Counted from the first letter of the stretch, positions 10,311 through 19,170 are shown. The stretch: DNA of 49,796 nucleotides from Pseudomonadota bacterium (GCA_016702545.1 JADJDT010000033.1:1-49796), one strand, 5' to 3'. Program-made: numbers and translations. Notes: generated by a model not told the origin, from the sequence alone.

Positions 10311-11533
10311 ATGCAAGTGCTCTACCCCCGCTGCGCCGGGCTCGACGTGCACAAGGACACGGTCGTCGCCTGCGTCCGATGCGTCACCGCCTCGAAGGCA
10401 CACGAGGTGAGGACGTTCCGGAACCACCACGCGCGAGCTGCTGGAGCTGTCGGACTGGCTGGAGTCCTTCGGCTGCACGCACGTCGCGATGGAGCCACCG
10501 GCGTCTACTGGAAGCCGGTCTGGCACCTGCTCGAGGCTCAGTTTGAGCTCGTGCTGGCCAACGCGCAGCACATCCGCAACGTGCCTGGCCGCAAGACAGA
10601 CGTGAACGACGCGATGTGGGTCGCCGACCTGCTTGCGCACGGCCTCATCCGCAACAGCTTCGTCCCGCCCGCGCAGATCCAGGAGCTGCGGGACCTGACC
10701 CGCACCCGCAAGCAGCTCGTGCGCGAGATCTCGCAGCACTCGTTGCGCATCCAGAAGGTGCTGGAGACCGCGAACATCAAGGTCGCCAGCGTCCTGTCCG
10801 ACGTGCTGTGCCTGAGCGGCCGTGCAATGCTCGCGGCGATCATCGACGGCGAGGACGATCCCGAGCGACTCGCCGACCTCGCGAAGGGCAAAGCTCGCAA
10901 GAAACGCGCAGAGCTCATCGAGGCGCTGCGTGGCCACATGACGGCCCACCATCGCACGTTGCTCAAGCTGCACCTCGACCTTATTGCGGCGCTGGAGACG
11001 GCGCTCGAGCAGGTCGATGCTGCTGTGGGAAAAGCGCTGGCACCGATCTCCTACGCGGTCGATCTGCTCAAGACGATCCCGGGTATCAGTGACGTTGTGG
11101 CGCACGTCATCGTTGCCGGATCGGTGCCGACATGTCGCGCTTCCCCACGGCGGGGCACCTCGTCTCCTGGGCCGGCCTGTGCCCCAGGAACGACGAGAGC
11201 GCCGGCAAGCGACGTTCCACCAGGGTACGCAAGAGCGGCACCTGGCTCAAGACGACCCTCGTCACCGCAGCATGGGCCGCTGCCCGTAAGAAGGACTGCT
11301 ACTTGCGCAGCCAGTTCCTGCGCCTCAAGGCCCGGCGCGGACCCAAGAAGGCCATCCTCGCCGTGGCCGCCTCCATCTTGACCGCCGCGTATTACATGCT
11401 CCGCGACGGCGTCGAGTACCGCGACCTCGGGCACGACCACTTCGACCGCCTGGATAAGACCAAGGTGATCAACCGCCTCGTGCGGCGCCTCGGCCAGCTC
11501 GGTTGCGAAGTGCAGATCAAGCATGCGGCGTGA
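10311..11533 (+). pseudogene. IS110-family transposase, broken by three indels
   Basis: A DEDD recombinase of the IS110 family: CAGLDVHKDTVVAC at the start, GRKTDVNDAMWVADLLAHGLIR in the RuvC-like domain, TIPGISDVVAHVI and, in another frame, MSRFPTAGHLVSWAGLCP of the Transposase_20 domain with the Ser region. Three single-base changes break it. An extra A near 10422-10423 shifts the frame, and a lost G at 10494/10495 restores it, so the conserved TTTRELLELSDWL...CTHVAME segment, including the catalytic Glu, is out of frame. A lost base at 11118-11120 moves the last 133 codons to a third frame (11132-11533). As read, the protein cannot be active. It lies between a lipoprotein pair and a kinase cluster; no clear element ends were found. 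Confidence 0.85.
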
Positions 11534-11548
11534 AGCTTCATAATAGGC

Positions 11549-11694
11549 TGGCCGAAATTATCTTACCAACTTGAGCGGCCGATCCATCCCGCGCGTCTGC
11601 GTTGCTCGTCGGTTGCGTACAGGCAGTACGCGCCCTCCTCGCGCCTTGCCGCACGGGCGCCTCGACCGCCAACCTGGCAAGCTAATTTCCGCCA
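11549..11694. repeat. Foldback (MITE-like) element
   Basis: A left arm at 11549-11577 and a right arm at about 11666-11694 are imperfect inverted repeats of roughly 29 bp: TGGCCGAAATTATCTTACC against TGGCGGAAATTAGCTTGCC read from the other strand. The inside also folds, with GCGTAC/GTACGC at its centre near 11617-11633. AT-rich patches at both ends contrast with the GC-rich surroundings. It has no coding content and abuts the IS110 remnant, so it may be an IS end or a separate small mobile repeat. Confidence 0.5.
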
Positions 11695-11739
11695 ACCTCC
11701 TTAAAATGCTGTTAGCCACCACGCGCGCGCGGCCGGGCT

Positions 11740-13449
11740 TCAGGGTAGCGGCGCTTCGCGCTCGGCCGCCGCGGCATCGAGCGGCAGGGCTGGGGTGCCC
11801 GCATCCGCTGGTGCGTCCGGAGCCGATCGGTCGGCGGCGAGTTGCGGGTCGCTACCAAGCGGTGCGACCTCCACAGGGATCATCGACCCCGCGGCGCCCG
11901 CGTCCGGCGTGGGCCCCGGCGCCGACAGCGGCGCAGGGGTCGCCTCCGGCGCCGGACGCCCCACCGATCCCAGCGCCGATGCGAGCGCAGCCGATCGCGC
12001 GCCCGTCCGACCGGGCGTCGGCGCCGCCCCTCGTGGCGCCCGCGCTGCGGCCGCTGCGCGCGGCGCGGCGCTCAGCGCTGGGGCAGGCGCTGGGGGGGCC
12101 TCGACCTCGTCGGCCTCTTCGGCGTCCTCGGCGTCCCCGGCCTCGGCGGGCGACGGCGTGTAACGTGCGCTCGGGGGTGGCACGGCGTCCCGCGTCGCCG
12201 GCACGGCCACTGCCGGCAGGGTCGGGATCGAGGCCTGCCCCAGCGCACGGATGGTCAGCGCCCCCGCCGTAGCGCCGAGCGCTGCGGCCAGCACCAGGCT
12301 CCCGGCCCAGGTCGATCGACGCCCCCCCCAGGGTACCAGCGTGGCTGGCACGCCTCCTTCGCACCGCACGCCTCCCTCGCACTGGGGGCCGCCCGCCACA
12401 GCAGCCCGTGCCCCCACGATCGGCGGCGCCAGCGCCGAGGTGCTGCGGATCCCGCCGCGCCCGCCGGCCGCTGCCGCAGCGTCGCCCTCGAGCGCGAGCA
12501 GCGCCTCGTGCAACGCCGCCGCGGTCGGCCAGCGTTGCGCTCGGTCCTTGCGCAGGGCGCGCAACACCAACGCCTCCAGCTCAGCCGACAAATGAGGCGC
12601 CAGATCGCGCGGCCGCGGCGGGGGCTCCTGGAGCTGTTGCACCAACACCTCCAGGCCGTTCGGGTTGGGGAAGGGCAAGCGGCCCGTCAACATCAGGAAG
12701 AGGATCACTCCGAGGGCATAGAGATCGGCCCGGCCGTCGACGTCGGCGCCTGCGGCCTGCTCGGGCGCGAGGTAGTGGGGCGTGCCGAAGATCGCGCCGG
12801 TCTGCGTGAGCTGGCTCTGCTCGCCGTCGCAGGCCCCATCAGAGACTATTTTGGCGATGCCGAAGTCGACCACCTTGACGCAATCGCCGCCACTGCTGCG
12901 CCGCTGGAGCAGGATATTGGCCGGCTTGAGATCGCGGTGCACGACGTCGTGCTCGTGGGCCTCCACCAGCGCCGAAGCGATCTGCCGCGCGATCCCCAGC
13001 GCTCGTGGGACGGGCAGGGCGCCCTGCTGCTGACAGAGCTGCGCCAGACTCTCGCCGGCCACGTACTCCATCACGATGAAGGGCAACTGCTCGGCCGTCT
13101 CGCCGAGCGCGTGCACGACGACGATGTTCGGATGCGAGAGCCGGGCGGCGGCGCGAGCCTCGCGGTAGAAACGTCGCACCAGCGTCGGCGTCGCCAGTAG
13201 CTCCCGCCGCAGCACTTTGACCGCGACGTCGCGCTCCATGGTGCTCTGCCAGGCGCGAAAGACCGTGCCCATTGAGCCCGTGCCGCAGGGCTCGCGCAGC
13301 TCGATTTGCCCCGCCAGCACCGATCCGACGCGGGCGGCGGGCGCTTGCGCCAGCAGTGACGGCAGGGGCGTGCCGTCGCGCGGACAGAAGCTCAGGTCCT
13401 CGGCATACTCGCTGCCACAGCTCGCGCACGCCCGCACGCCGTCACCCAA
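11740..13449 (-). CDS. Ser/Thr protein kinase with N-terminal zinc ribbon
   Basis: A 569-residue Hanks-type kinase. The N-terminus is a zinc-ribbon-like motif, CASCGSEY...FCPRDGTPL. The kinase domain runs from about residue 50 to 310: Gly-loop CGTGSMGTVF, Lys in DVAVKVL, HRDLKPANI catalytic loop, DFGIAK, and YLAPEQ. A helix near residue 380 (GSLVLAAALGATAGALTIRA) spans the membrane, followed by an Ala/Pro-rich extracytoplasmic tail with no recognised domain. The start is either the TTG at 13449 or the GTG four codons in; an in-frame TGA lies just upstream, so no longer start is possible. It is the last gene of a minus-strand cluster. Substrates are unknown. Confidence 0.85.
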   Translation of the reverse strand: MGDGVRACASCGSEYAEDLSFCPRDGTPLPSLLAQAPAARVGSVLAGQIELREPCGTGSMGTVFRAWQSTMERDVAVKVLRRELLATPTLVRRFYREARAAARLSHPNIVVVHALGETAEQLPFIVMEYVAGESLAQLCQQQGALPVPRALGIARQIASALVEAHEHDVVHRDLKPANILLQRRSSGGDCVKVVDFGIAKIVSDGACDGEQSQLTQTGAIFGTPHYLAPEQAAGADVDGRADLYALGVILFLMLTGRLPFPNPNGLEVLVQQLQEPPPRPRDLAPHLSAELEALVLRALRKDRAQRWPTAAALHEALLALEGDAAAAAGGRGGIRSTSALAPPIVGARAAVAGGPQCEGGVRCEGGVPATLVPWGGRRSTWAGSLVLAAALGATAGALTIRALGQASIPTLPAVAVPATRDAVPPPSARYTPSPAEAGDAEDAEEADEVEAPPAPAPALSAAPRAAAAARAPRGAAPTPGRTGARSAALASALGSVGRPAPEATPAPLSAPGPTPDAGAAGSMIPVEVAPLGSDPQLAADRSAPDAPADAGTPALPLDAAAAEREAPLP

Positions 13450-13450
13450 T

Positions 13451-13538
13451 CCTCAGCATGGCGTCCTCAGCATGGCGTCCTCAGCATGATCCGTCCTCGG
13501 CACGGCGTCCTCAGCGCGATCCGACCTCAGCGTGATCG
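13451..13538. repeat. Six tandem 14-16-bp units between two kinase genes
   Basis: Units begin at 13451, 13465, 13479, 13495, 13509 and 13525. The first two are identical (CCTCAGCATGGCGT); the others vary, and units three and five are 16 bp long. On the minus strand each unit carries CTGAGG, which could act as a ribosome-binding-like site. The kinase at 13527-15174 ends inside the last unit and the zinc-ribbon kinase starts just after the first. Confidence 0.7.
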
Positions 13539-15174
13539 CGGCGCCGCGAGCTCGCTGCCCTCCGGGTCGGGCGCCAGCAGGCCGAGGCTGAGCGCTCCGT
13601 CGCCGGGGGGCGCCGGGAAGGCCGCAATCGGCAGGGCCCGGCCGGCCGTCGTCCACAACGGGGTCACGCGCACGCCCCTTGGGCCCCGCCGCAAATACAG
13701 CCAACGCACGGCGTCCGGCCTCGCTCGGCCGTTGCGGGTGATCGAGACCTCGAAGGCGACCACGGCCGGCGCGGCCCTCGTCCCCGGGGGCAGGCCGGTC
13801 TTAGCATCGGCCAGCACGCGGCGCACGGCGACGCGCCAGTGTGGCCCCGTGAGGCCCGCGCCACCCCGTTCGGCGCTGCTCGAGGGCCCTGCGGCCGGCG
13901 CGAGCTCCGGCGCCCGCCGGCTGCCGATCCAGAGACCTGCGCCCGCGCCAAGGAGCGCGGCCGTCACCACCAACCCCGTCCCGCGCCAGCGCCAGGGGGC
14001 TCGCAGGCCGCGGCGGTCGGCAGCCCTGCTCGTGGGCCACCCGCGCCCGCCCCCCACGGAGGACGGCGGCGGCGGCCCGCCCGGCGCCTCCAGCAGCAGC
14101 GTGGGGGCCTGGGGATCGGGATGGGCCAGCGCCCAGTCCGTCGAGGCCGCGCGCGGTAGCTCGCCTCCCCGATCGGGCGCCACCAGTGGCGCGGCAGCGG
14201 CCGTCGTGGCGGCCGCTGCCGCGCTCGGCTGATGGGCCGCCAGCGCCTGCACCAGCCGGCCGAGGTCCTCAGCGCCATAGTGCGGGGCCTCGTCGCGCTG
14301 CACCTGCTCGAGCGCCGCGGCCAGCACCGCGCCGTCGGCCTGCCGGCGCTCGGGATCACGGTCGAGGGCCTCGGTCAGGAGCTCCGTCAGGGCCGGCGGA
14401 CAGTCGGGCAAGGCCTCGCGCGGCTGCGGCAGCGCTGCGCTGGCCACCTGTCGCAGAATCTGCTCGGCGCTGTTGCCTGGAAAGAGCGGGCGCCCGGCGA
14501 GCATCTCGAAGAGCACGACGGCCGCGGAAAAGACGTCGTTGGGCGATGCCGAAGTCGGTGACCTTGACGGTGCCATCTCGGGCCACCAGCACGTTCTGCG
14601 GACTGATATCGCGATGCACCACCGGCGCGGGCTGCTCGCCCACGCGCCGCCGGTGGGCTGCCCCGAGCCCACGCGCCATCGCCACCGCGATCATCAGCGC
14701 CGCAGGGAGCGGCAGGGGCAGCGCCCGCCGCGCACAAGCGGCCAGCAGCGCCGCCAGGTCCGCCCCGTCGATGAACTCCATCACCAGGTAGTGCTCGCCG
14801 CCGAGCTCGCCATGCTCCAGTACACGGACGATGTTGGGGTGATCGAGCGTGCGGGCGATCTGCGCCTCGCTGACGAAACGCGCGATGAAGTCCGCGTCCG
14901 CGGCCAGCTCCGGCAGGACGCGTTTGATCGCGACGGGCGGGGCGTCGGGACCGGCCTCGCGCCGCGCGGCGCGATATACCTGGCCCATGCCCCCGCTGGC
15001 CAGCCGGTCGAGCAGCGTGTAGTCGCCAAAGATCCGCGGCAGCGCGCCGCAGTCGATGTCCCCGGGACCGTCGCCGCGCCCGACGGCGGTCGTGCTGGCC
15101 GAAGGCTCGGCGCTAGCGGCCCGCTCGGCGCCAGCGGTGCCGAGCGACGGGGCAGCGTCAGGCGGGGCGCTCAT
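13527..15174 (-). pseudogene. Ser/Thr protein kinase lacking its activation segment
   Basis: The N-terminal half is a normal Hanks kinase starting at the ATG at 15174: ASGGMGQVYRA Gly-loop, VAIKRVL, HRDISPQNVL, and VTDFGIA. Immediately after DFGIA (junction at about 14538-14542) the frame changes and the protein resumes at NDVFSAAVVLFEMLAGRPLF, which belongs to the region after the APE motif. Roughly 40 residues, the activation loop and APE helix, are therefore missing and the frame is shifted. The rest continues to 13527 with the kinase C-lobe, a membrane helix (GLVVTAALLGAGAGLWIG) and an outer domain ending in LLAPDPEGSELAAPRSR. As read it gives a truncated kinase. It could be a genuine deletion or an assembly collapse. 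Confidence 0.75.
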
Positions 15175-15187
15175 CGCCGGCGGAGGC

Positions 15188-15850
15188 TCAGCGCGACACG
15201 CTGCGCCCACCCGGGCCGCGCGCTGGCGCCGGGCGGCCGGCCTTGACCACCTGTCGCTCGATCTTCGCCCGGGCGCCGGCATCCAGCTCCGCCAGCCGTG
15301 GCTCCAGTTCGCGCTGCAGCCGCTTGGCCCCGTCCTCCGAGCCGGCGCAGCCCGGGACCAGCGCAGCGACCCATTTGGGGAGCTCGCCGGCGGGTACGCC
15401 CTGCAGCACGCGAATCGCCGCCGGCAGCAGCTTGCCGCGATAGTTCGGCCCCTGGGCACAGAGGGCGGCCAGCACCTTGAGCGCGCCGAGCCCCAGTGGG
15501 CCGCCCGCCCGCGCGCGTGCGAGCAACGGATCGCGCTCGGCGAAGATCGTGGCGGGATCCGCCGAGACGACCACGGCGAGGCCCTCGAAGCCGATCTTGG
15601 CCAGCTTCGCCGTCGGATGACGACTGGTCTCGATCAGATCCTTGATGAAGTCGGCCCCCAGGTCCGGGCGCTGCTCGGCCACCGCCACGAGCAAGCGCGC
15701 CGCGGCGAGGCGGGCCTGGGGCAGCCCGCTGCGCAGGCACTCCGAGACGGTGTGGAGCAGCGCCGGGGTGCGCCGGCAGCGCTCTACCAAGTCGGCTGCC
15801 GGCACGCCATCGCCACTCGCGGCCAGCTCGTCGAGAATCGTACCGTTCAC
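15188..15850 (-). CDS. HEAT-like alpha-helical repeat protein
   Basis: A soluble protein of about 220 residues from the GTG at 15850. It is made of paired amphipathic helices, for example ARLAAARLLVAVAEQRPDLGADFIKDLIE, KLAKIGFEGLAVVVSADPATIF and LGALKVLAALCAQGP, the look of HEAT/armadillo-like repeats that usually bind other proteins. The N-terminal VNGTILDELAASGDGVPAADLVERC is acidic. The frame is open further upstream but that part lies in the gap and is unlike protein. The stop is 13 bases before the kinase start, so the two are probably co-transcribed. The partner is unknown; the kinase is an obvious candidate. Confidence 0.6.
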   Translation of the reverse strand: MNGTILDELAASGDGVPAADLVERCRRTPALLHTVSECLRSGLPQARLAAARLLVAVAEQRPDLGADFIKDLIETSRHPTAKLAKIGFEGLAVVVSADPATIFAERDPLLARARAGGPLGLGALKVLAALCAQGPNYRGKLLPAAIRVLQGVPAGELPKWVAALVPGCAGSEDGAKRLQRELEPRLAELDAGARAKIERQVVKAGRPAPARGPGGRSVSR

Positions 15851-15927
15851 GCTGCACCCCCAGCCGAACCCCGCCGCCCGCAGAGTAGCCCAGCTGCACC
15901 CGCGGGCCAAGGGTGCCTGGGCGCGCC

Positions 15928-16529
15928 TCAGCGACGCCGCAGCCGGCGATAGCCCAGCTCGATCGCGTAGGCCGTCGCGGCCAGGCCGAAGAGGCCTCCC
16001 ACGGTCCAGTGGTTGATCTCCAGGCCCAGCAGGCGCCAAAAGGGCGCCGCGCTGTGCAAAGCCAAGACCACTGCCAGACCCGCCGCGATCGACGCCGGCC
16101 AGCGGCGGCCGCCCGGCGCCGCTGGGGCCTCGAGCTGCTGCGCCAGGCCATGCGTGCCCCAAAGCAGCGCCATCAATCCCCAAGCGACGCTGCCGCTGGC
16201 GATCGCCACGCGCGGCAGGTCGATCGTCGGTGGTAGAGCGCCCTCGAGGCGGGTCGTCACGCGTAACGCCAGGCGCCCGCCGGCCGCCCCGCAGGCGAGC
16301 GCCAACGCGACCCAACAGCTCCAGGACCCTGGATCCCAACGCTGCAGCGCCAGCGCCAGCCCCAGCGCCGCCGCGAGCCCTAGAGCGGCACCGACCCCCC
16401 AAAGTGCGTAGACCCACCCCGGGCCGCGCAGGTAGCGCGCGAGGCGAGCGCCAGCAGCACACCCACGAGGCTGGCGACCAGTCCTGCCCAGAGCGCACCC
16501 GCGCCGCTGGGCCGTGGCGCGGCCTTCAA
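15928..16529 (-). CDS. Polytopic membrane protein, one frameshift
   Basis: Two frames together make a membrane protein of about 200 residues. The first starts at a TTG at 16529, overlaps the previous stop as TTGA, and reads KAAPRPSGAGALWAGLVASLVGVLLALA. The second continues with RYLRGPGWVYALWGVGAALG and runs to 15928. The switch lies within about 16435-16450, in a GCGCGC stretch, and looks like loss of one base. Five or six hydrophobic helices are visible, such as ALGLAAALGLALAL, IASGSVAWGLMALLWG, IAAGLAVVLALHSAAPFW and VGGLFGLAATAYAIELGY. No family is recognised. Sequencing error or true decay cannot be told apart. Confidence 0.55.
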
Positions 16530-17341
16530 GCGCTGCCCGGGCAGTGCTCGATGTTGAGGCTCGGATCGACGCACACGCTCGTGTGATCGGCGATCGTCTC
16601 CCAGCCGGCGCCCGCGAAGGCGCGACCGCCGATGATCACGATCGACTTGAGGTGTGGATAGCTCAGCCGCCGCTCGTCGACATCGCGCCCGACGTTGAGG
16701 TACGCGCTGTGGCGCGCCAGCGCCAGCGGTAGACCGCGACGCGTCGCCAGCACGACCTTGCCGTTGGTCGCCAGGCAGCACAGCTCGGTGGCCGGTCCAC
16801 CGTGGTCGCGCTGCAGCCGATCGAGGTAGGTGAGCGCCGAGCCCAGCGCCGCGCTGGCCTGCTGCGCTGGAAGCTGGTCATCATCGAGCCGGCCAGCGTC
16901 GTTGAGGAAGGCCAAGAACAGGTGGAAGAGGAGCTCGCCCGCGCTGGCGCCGTGGATGTTGCGGCGCATGAAATCGGGGATCGCGCGCAGCAGCTCGGGG
17001 AGCACCTCCTCGAGGCGCGGGATCGCCCCGATCTGGCAATAGGTCCAGTTGCGAAAGCGGAACGGCTGCGTGTTCTCCATCGTCCGCGGCTCGGCGGTCG
17101 GCCCCGCCACCTGGCCGATCACCAGATGGGTACGCAGGTGCGCCATGCGCGCGCAGAGGTCGAGCGGCTCCGCCCGCAGTCCTCGTGGCTGCTTGCGCAG
17201 CAGCGGCTCTCCTGCCTGGTAGTAGCTCCAACCCCAGCCGTGAGGGGCTCCGCCGTCGACCGTGAGGGCCTGGCGAAACGCCGCCTGCGCGGTGGTCGAA
17301 AGGCCGGCATCGTTGCATAGGAAGGCGAAGCAAATGCTCAT
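16526..17341 (-). CDS. Degenerate class II glutamine amidotransferase-like protein
   Basis: A 271-residue protein with the overall pattern of class II (Ntn-type) glutamine amidotransferases of the YafJ/EgtC kind: PHGWGWSYY at 34-41, HLRTHL near 68-73, ENTQPFRF at 89-96, a W-x-Y...G-x-I block at 99-107 and GELLFHLFLAFL near 135. Key residues differ. The N-terminal nucleophile Cys2 is absent (MSICFAF, with Cys at position 4), the usual NCHPF is NTQPF, and the oxyanion-hole HNG is QIG (103-105). It is therefore probably not a glutaminase, or it uses another residue. It heads a five-gene minus-strand cluster with two kinases, and the next gene starts inside its stop codon. Confidence 0.7.
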   Translation of the reverse strand: MSICFAFLCNDAGLSTTAQAAFRQALTVDGGAPHGWGWSYYQAGEPLLRKQPRGLRAEPLDLCARMAHLRTHLVIGQVAGPTAEPRTMENTQPFRFRNWTYCQIGAIPRLEEVLPELLRAIPDFMRRNIHGASAGELLFHLFLAFLNDAGRLDDDQLPAQQASAALGSALTYLDRLQRDHGGPATELCCLATNGKVVLATRRGLPLALARHSAYLNVGRDVDERRLSYPHLKSIVIIGGRAFAGAGWETIADHTSVCVDPSLNIEHCPGSA

Positions 17342-17488
17342 CGAAGCCTCCTTCAGCGGCCTGCGGCGATCGGGAGCGCCAGCGCCAGGCGCCCGAGTTC
17401 TCAGTATAACGGCCTCGCGCGCGGGCGACCACGGCCGGCGTGCGCGCAGGGCGAGGAGTCCCCTGGCGCCGACCGCGCTGGATCTCGC

Positions 17489-17514
17489 GATCCCGGATCG
17501 CGCGATCCGGGATC
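17489..17514. promoter_or_regulatory. Perfect 26-bp palindrome, possible operator
   Basis: GATCCCGGATCGC (17489-17501) is followed at once by its exact reverse complement (17502-17514), with no loop. It lies in the divergent gap between the amidotransferase-like gene and the TPR lipoprotein gene, 25 bp before a TTGACA. The absence of a loop and of a T-run favours a dimer-binding operator over a terminator. Confidence 0.5.
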
Positions 17515-17538
17515 ACCTCGCGCTGGATCGCCGGACCC

Positions 17539-17568
17539 TTGACAACCGGCGGCCACCTTTGCTACCAA
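17539..17568 (+). promoter_or_regulatory. Putative promoter of the TPR-RodZ-like-recO group
   Basis: TTGACA at 17539-17544 and, after 18 bp, TACCAA at 17563-17568. The -35 element is perfect, the -10 is weak. The transcript would start about 35 bp before the ATG at 17608. Confidence 0.4.
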
Positions 17569-17607
17569 GCCGGAAATCATAAGCTTTACTGGATCGGCAA
17601 CGAGATC

Positions 17608-18522
17608 ATGCGGATCGCGTGTGAGAGCCCAACGTTCGGTGTGGATCGCGCGGCCGCGCCGGGGCGCCCGGCTGGGTGGCGTGCCGTGGTCGCACCGGTC
17701 GCGATCGGGCTGCTGGCGATCGCCGTCGGCGCTTGCGCCTCGCAGCCGACCCGCAACCCCTCACTCTCGCAGGCCCACCTCCGACTCGGTGCCGACTACT
17801 TCGGCAAGCGCGCCCCGCAGGCGGCGAAGTCCGAGCTGCTGCGGGCCATCCACTACGACGACGAGAACCAAGAGGCTCACTATCTGCTGGGCGTGATCTT
17901 CCTCACCGAGGGCATCTACGCGCTGAACTACGGCCAGCAGGGGCGCTGCCTGACGGGCATGGCCGCCACCGAGCAGAGCCAGGCCGCCGACGAGGCCTTT
18001 CAGTTGGCAGGCAAGTACCTGCTGCGCAGCGTGGCGTTGGCCCGGCGGGACGAGCGGACGGACTCCGAGGCGCTCAACGCTCTGGCCAACGTCGAGTTGC
18101 ACTTCAAGCGCTACGCCGAGGCCATCCGGCTGTGCGGCGAGGCGCTGGACAACGTGCTCTTCGCCGGTCAGCACCTCGCGCTGGCCAACCGCGCCTGGGC
18201 CGAGTTCGAGGTCGGCAATCTGCCGCGCGCCGCTCGTGACTTGCGCCAGGCGCTCTTTCACCGCTCGGCGTTTTGCCTGGGCCACTTTCGCCTCGGGCGC
18301 GTCTACCTGGCGCAGCAACGTTGGTCCGAGGCGATCGAGGAGCTGAAGCAGGCGGCAGGCGATGCCACCTGCTCGATTCAGGAGGCGTCGTTCTACCTCG
18401 GTCAGGCCTACGCGAAGCAGGGCAGTCTCGCGCAGGCGCGCGAGCAATTCGCGCAGTGCGTGGCGAGCGATCCGAAGAGCTGCGTTTCGTTCGAGTGTCG
18501 GCGTCACGCGCGGACGCTCTGA
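17608..18522 (+). CDS. TPR-repeat lipoprotein, PilF/PilW-like
   Basis: A 304-residue protein with an AVGAC lipobox (Cys43) after a hydrophobic segment. The mature part consists of TPR-like helix pairs: LGADYFGKRAPQAAKSELLRAIHYDDENQEAHYLLGVIFL, ALNALANVELHFKRYAEAIRLCGEAL, LANRAWAEF and so on to a last pair, ASFYLGQAYAKQGSLAQAREQFAQCVASDP. This layout resembles the type IV pilus pilotin PilF/PilW, which helps the secretin reach the outer membrane, but no other pilus gene is in the window, so the assignment is tentative. The ATG at 17608 is chosen because the signal peptide follows; a longer upstream frame is not protein-like. The RodZ-like gene follows directly. Confidence 0.75.
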   Translation: MRIACESPTFGVDRAAAPGRPAGWRAVVAPVAIGLLAIAVGACASQPTRNPSLSQAHLRLGADYFGKRAPQAAKSELLRAIHYDDENQEAHYLLGVIFLTEGIYALNYGQQGRCLTGMAATEQSQAADEAFQLAGKYLLRSVALARRDERTDSEALNALANVELHFKRYAEAIRLCGEALDNVLFAGQHLALANRAWAEFEVGNLPRAARDLRQALFHRSAFCLGHFRLGRVYLAQQRWSEAIEELKQAAGDATCSIQEASFYLGQAYAKQGSLAQAREQFAQCVASDPKSCVSFECRRHARTL

Positions 18523-18612
18523 GTGGCTGATCGATCAAACCGTGACCCCGGGCGTGGCTCCGCGCGCCGGAACGCGGTCCGAGTGCAGTGCGGCACGAGG
18601 TATTCGGAGAAC

Positions 18613-19140
18613 ATGCACGCAGAAGTCGGCATTCAGGCTAGAACCGAGCTGGGCGGCTATTTGCGCGCCGAGCGTGAGCTGCAGCGGATCCCACTGTCGG
18701 AGATCGCCGACGCCACGAAGGTCCCGCTGCGCGCGCTGGAGGCCCTCGAGGCTGGTCGCTGGGAGAGTCTGCCAGCGACGATCTTCGTGCGCGGCTTCGT
18801 GCGAGCCTATGCGCGGCACCTCGGCATCGCCGAGCAGGCCGCCCAGCGCTTCAACGACACCCTCGCTCTGGTGCAGCGACAGGAACAGCAGCGCGTCGAT
18901 CCCCCGGTCGCGCTACCCGCTGCCACGCGGGACCTACCGCACCGCTTGGGGTTCGCGCTCTTCGTCATCCTGCTGTTGATCATCGCGACGATCACCTTCT
19001 CCGTGCTGTGGGGCGGCGGACCGGAGGCCTCGCCCCGCGCCGCGTGCGATCGTCCCGCAGGCGATGCTGCAGCGCGTGAGGCTTCGGGACGCGCTGCTTC
19101 GCGAGAGGCGCCGCAGTCCCAGCGGCACGGCGTCGGCTGA
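18613..19140 (+). CDS. RodZ-like helix-turn-helix membrane protein
   Basis: About 175 residues. The N-terminal HTH_25 domain (LGGYLRAERELQRIPLSEIADATKVPLRALEALEAGRW...FVRGFVRAYARHLGI) is the cytoplasmic part of RodZ, which links MreB to the cell-wall elongation machinery. One membrane helix follows (LGFALFVILLLIIATITFSVLW), then only a short Ala/Arg-rich tail in place of the usual periplasmic domain, so the protein is short for RodZ. An in-frame GTG directly behind the previous stop (18523) would add 30 residues of low similarity; the ATG at 18613 with GGAG just upstream is preferred. It sits between the TPR gene and recO. Confidence 0.7.
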   Translation: MHAEVGIQARTELGGYLRAERELQRIPLSEIADATKVPLRALEALEAGRWESLPATIFVRGFVRAYARHLGIAEQAAQRFNDTLALVQRQEQQRVDPPVALPAATRDLPHRLGFALFVILLLIIATITFSVLWGGGPEASPRAACDRPAGDAAAREASGRAASREAPQSQRHGVG

Positions 19141-19170
19141 GCCCGCGCGCCGCACGCCCCGAGCCCCTCG

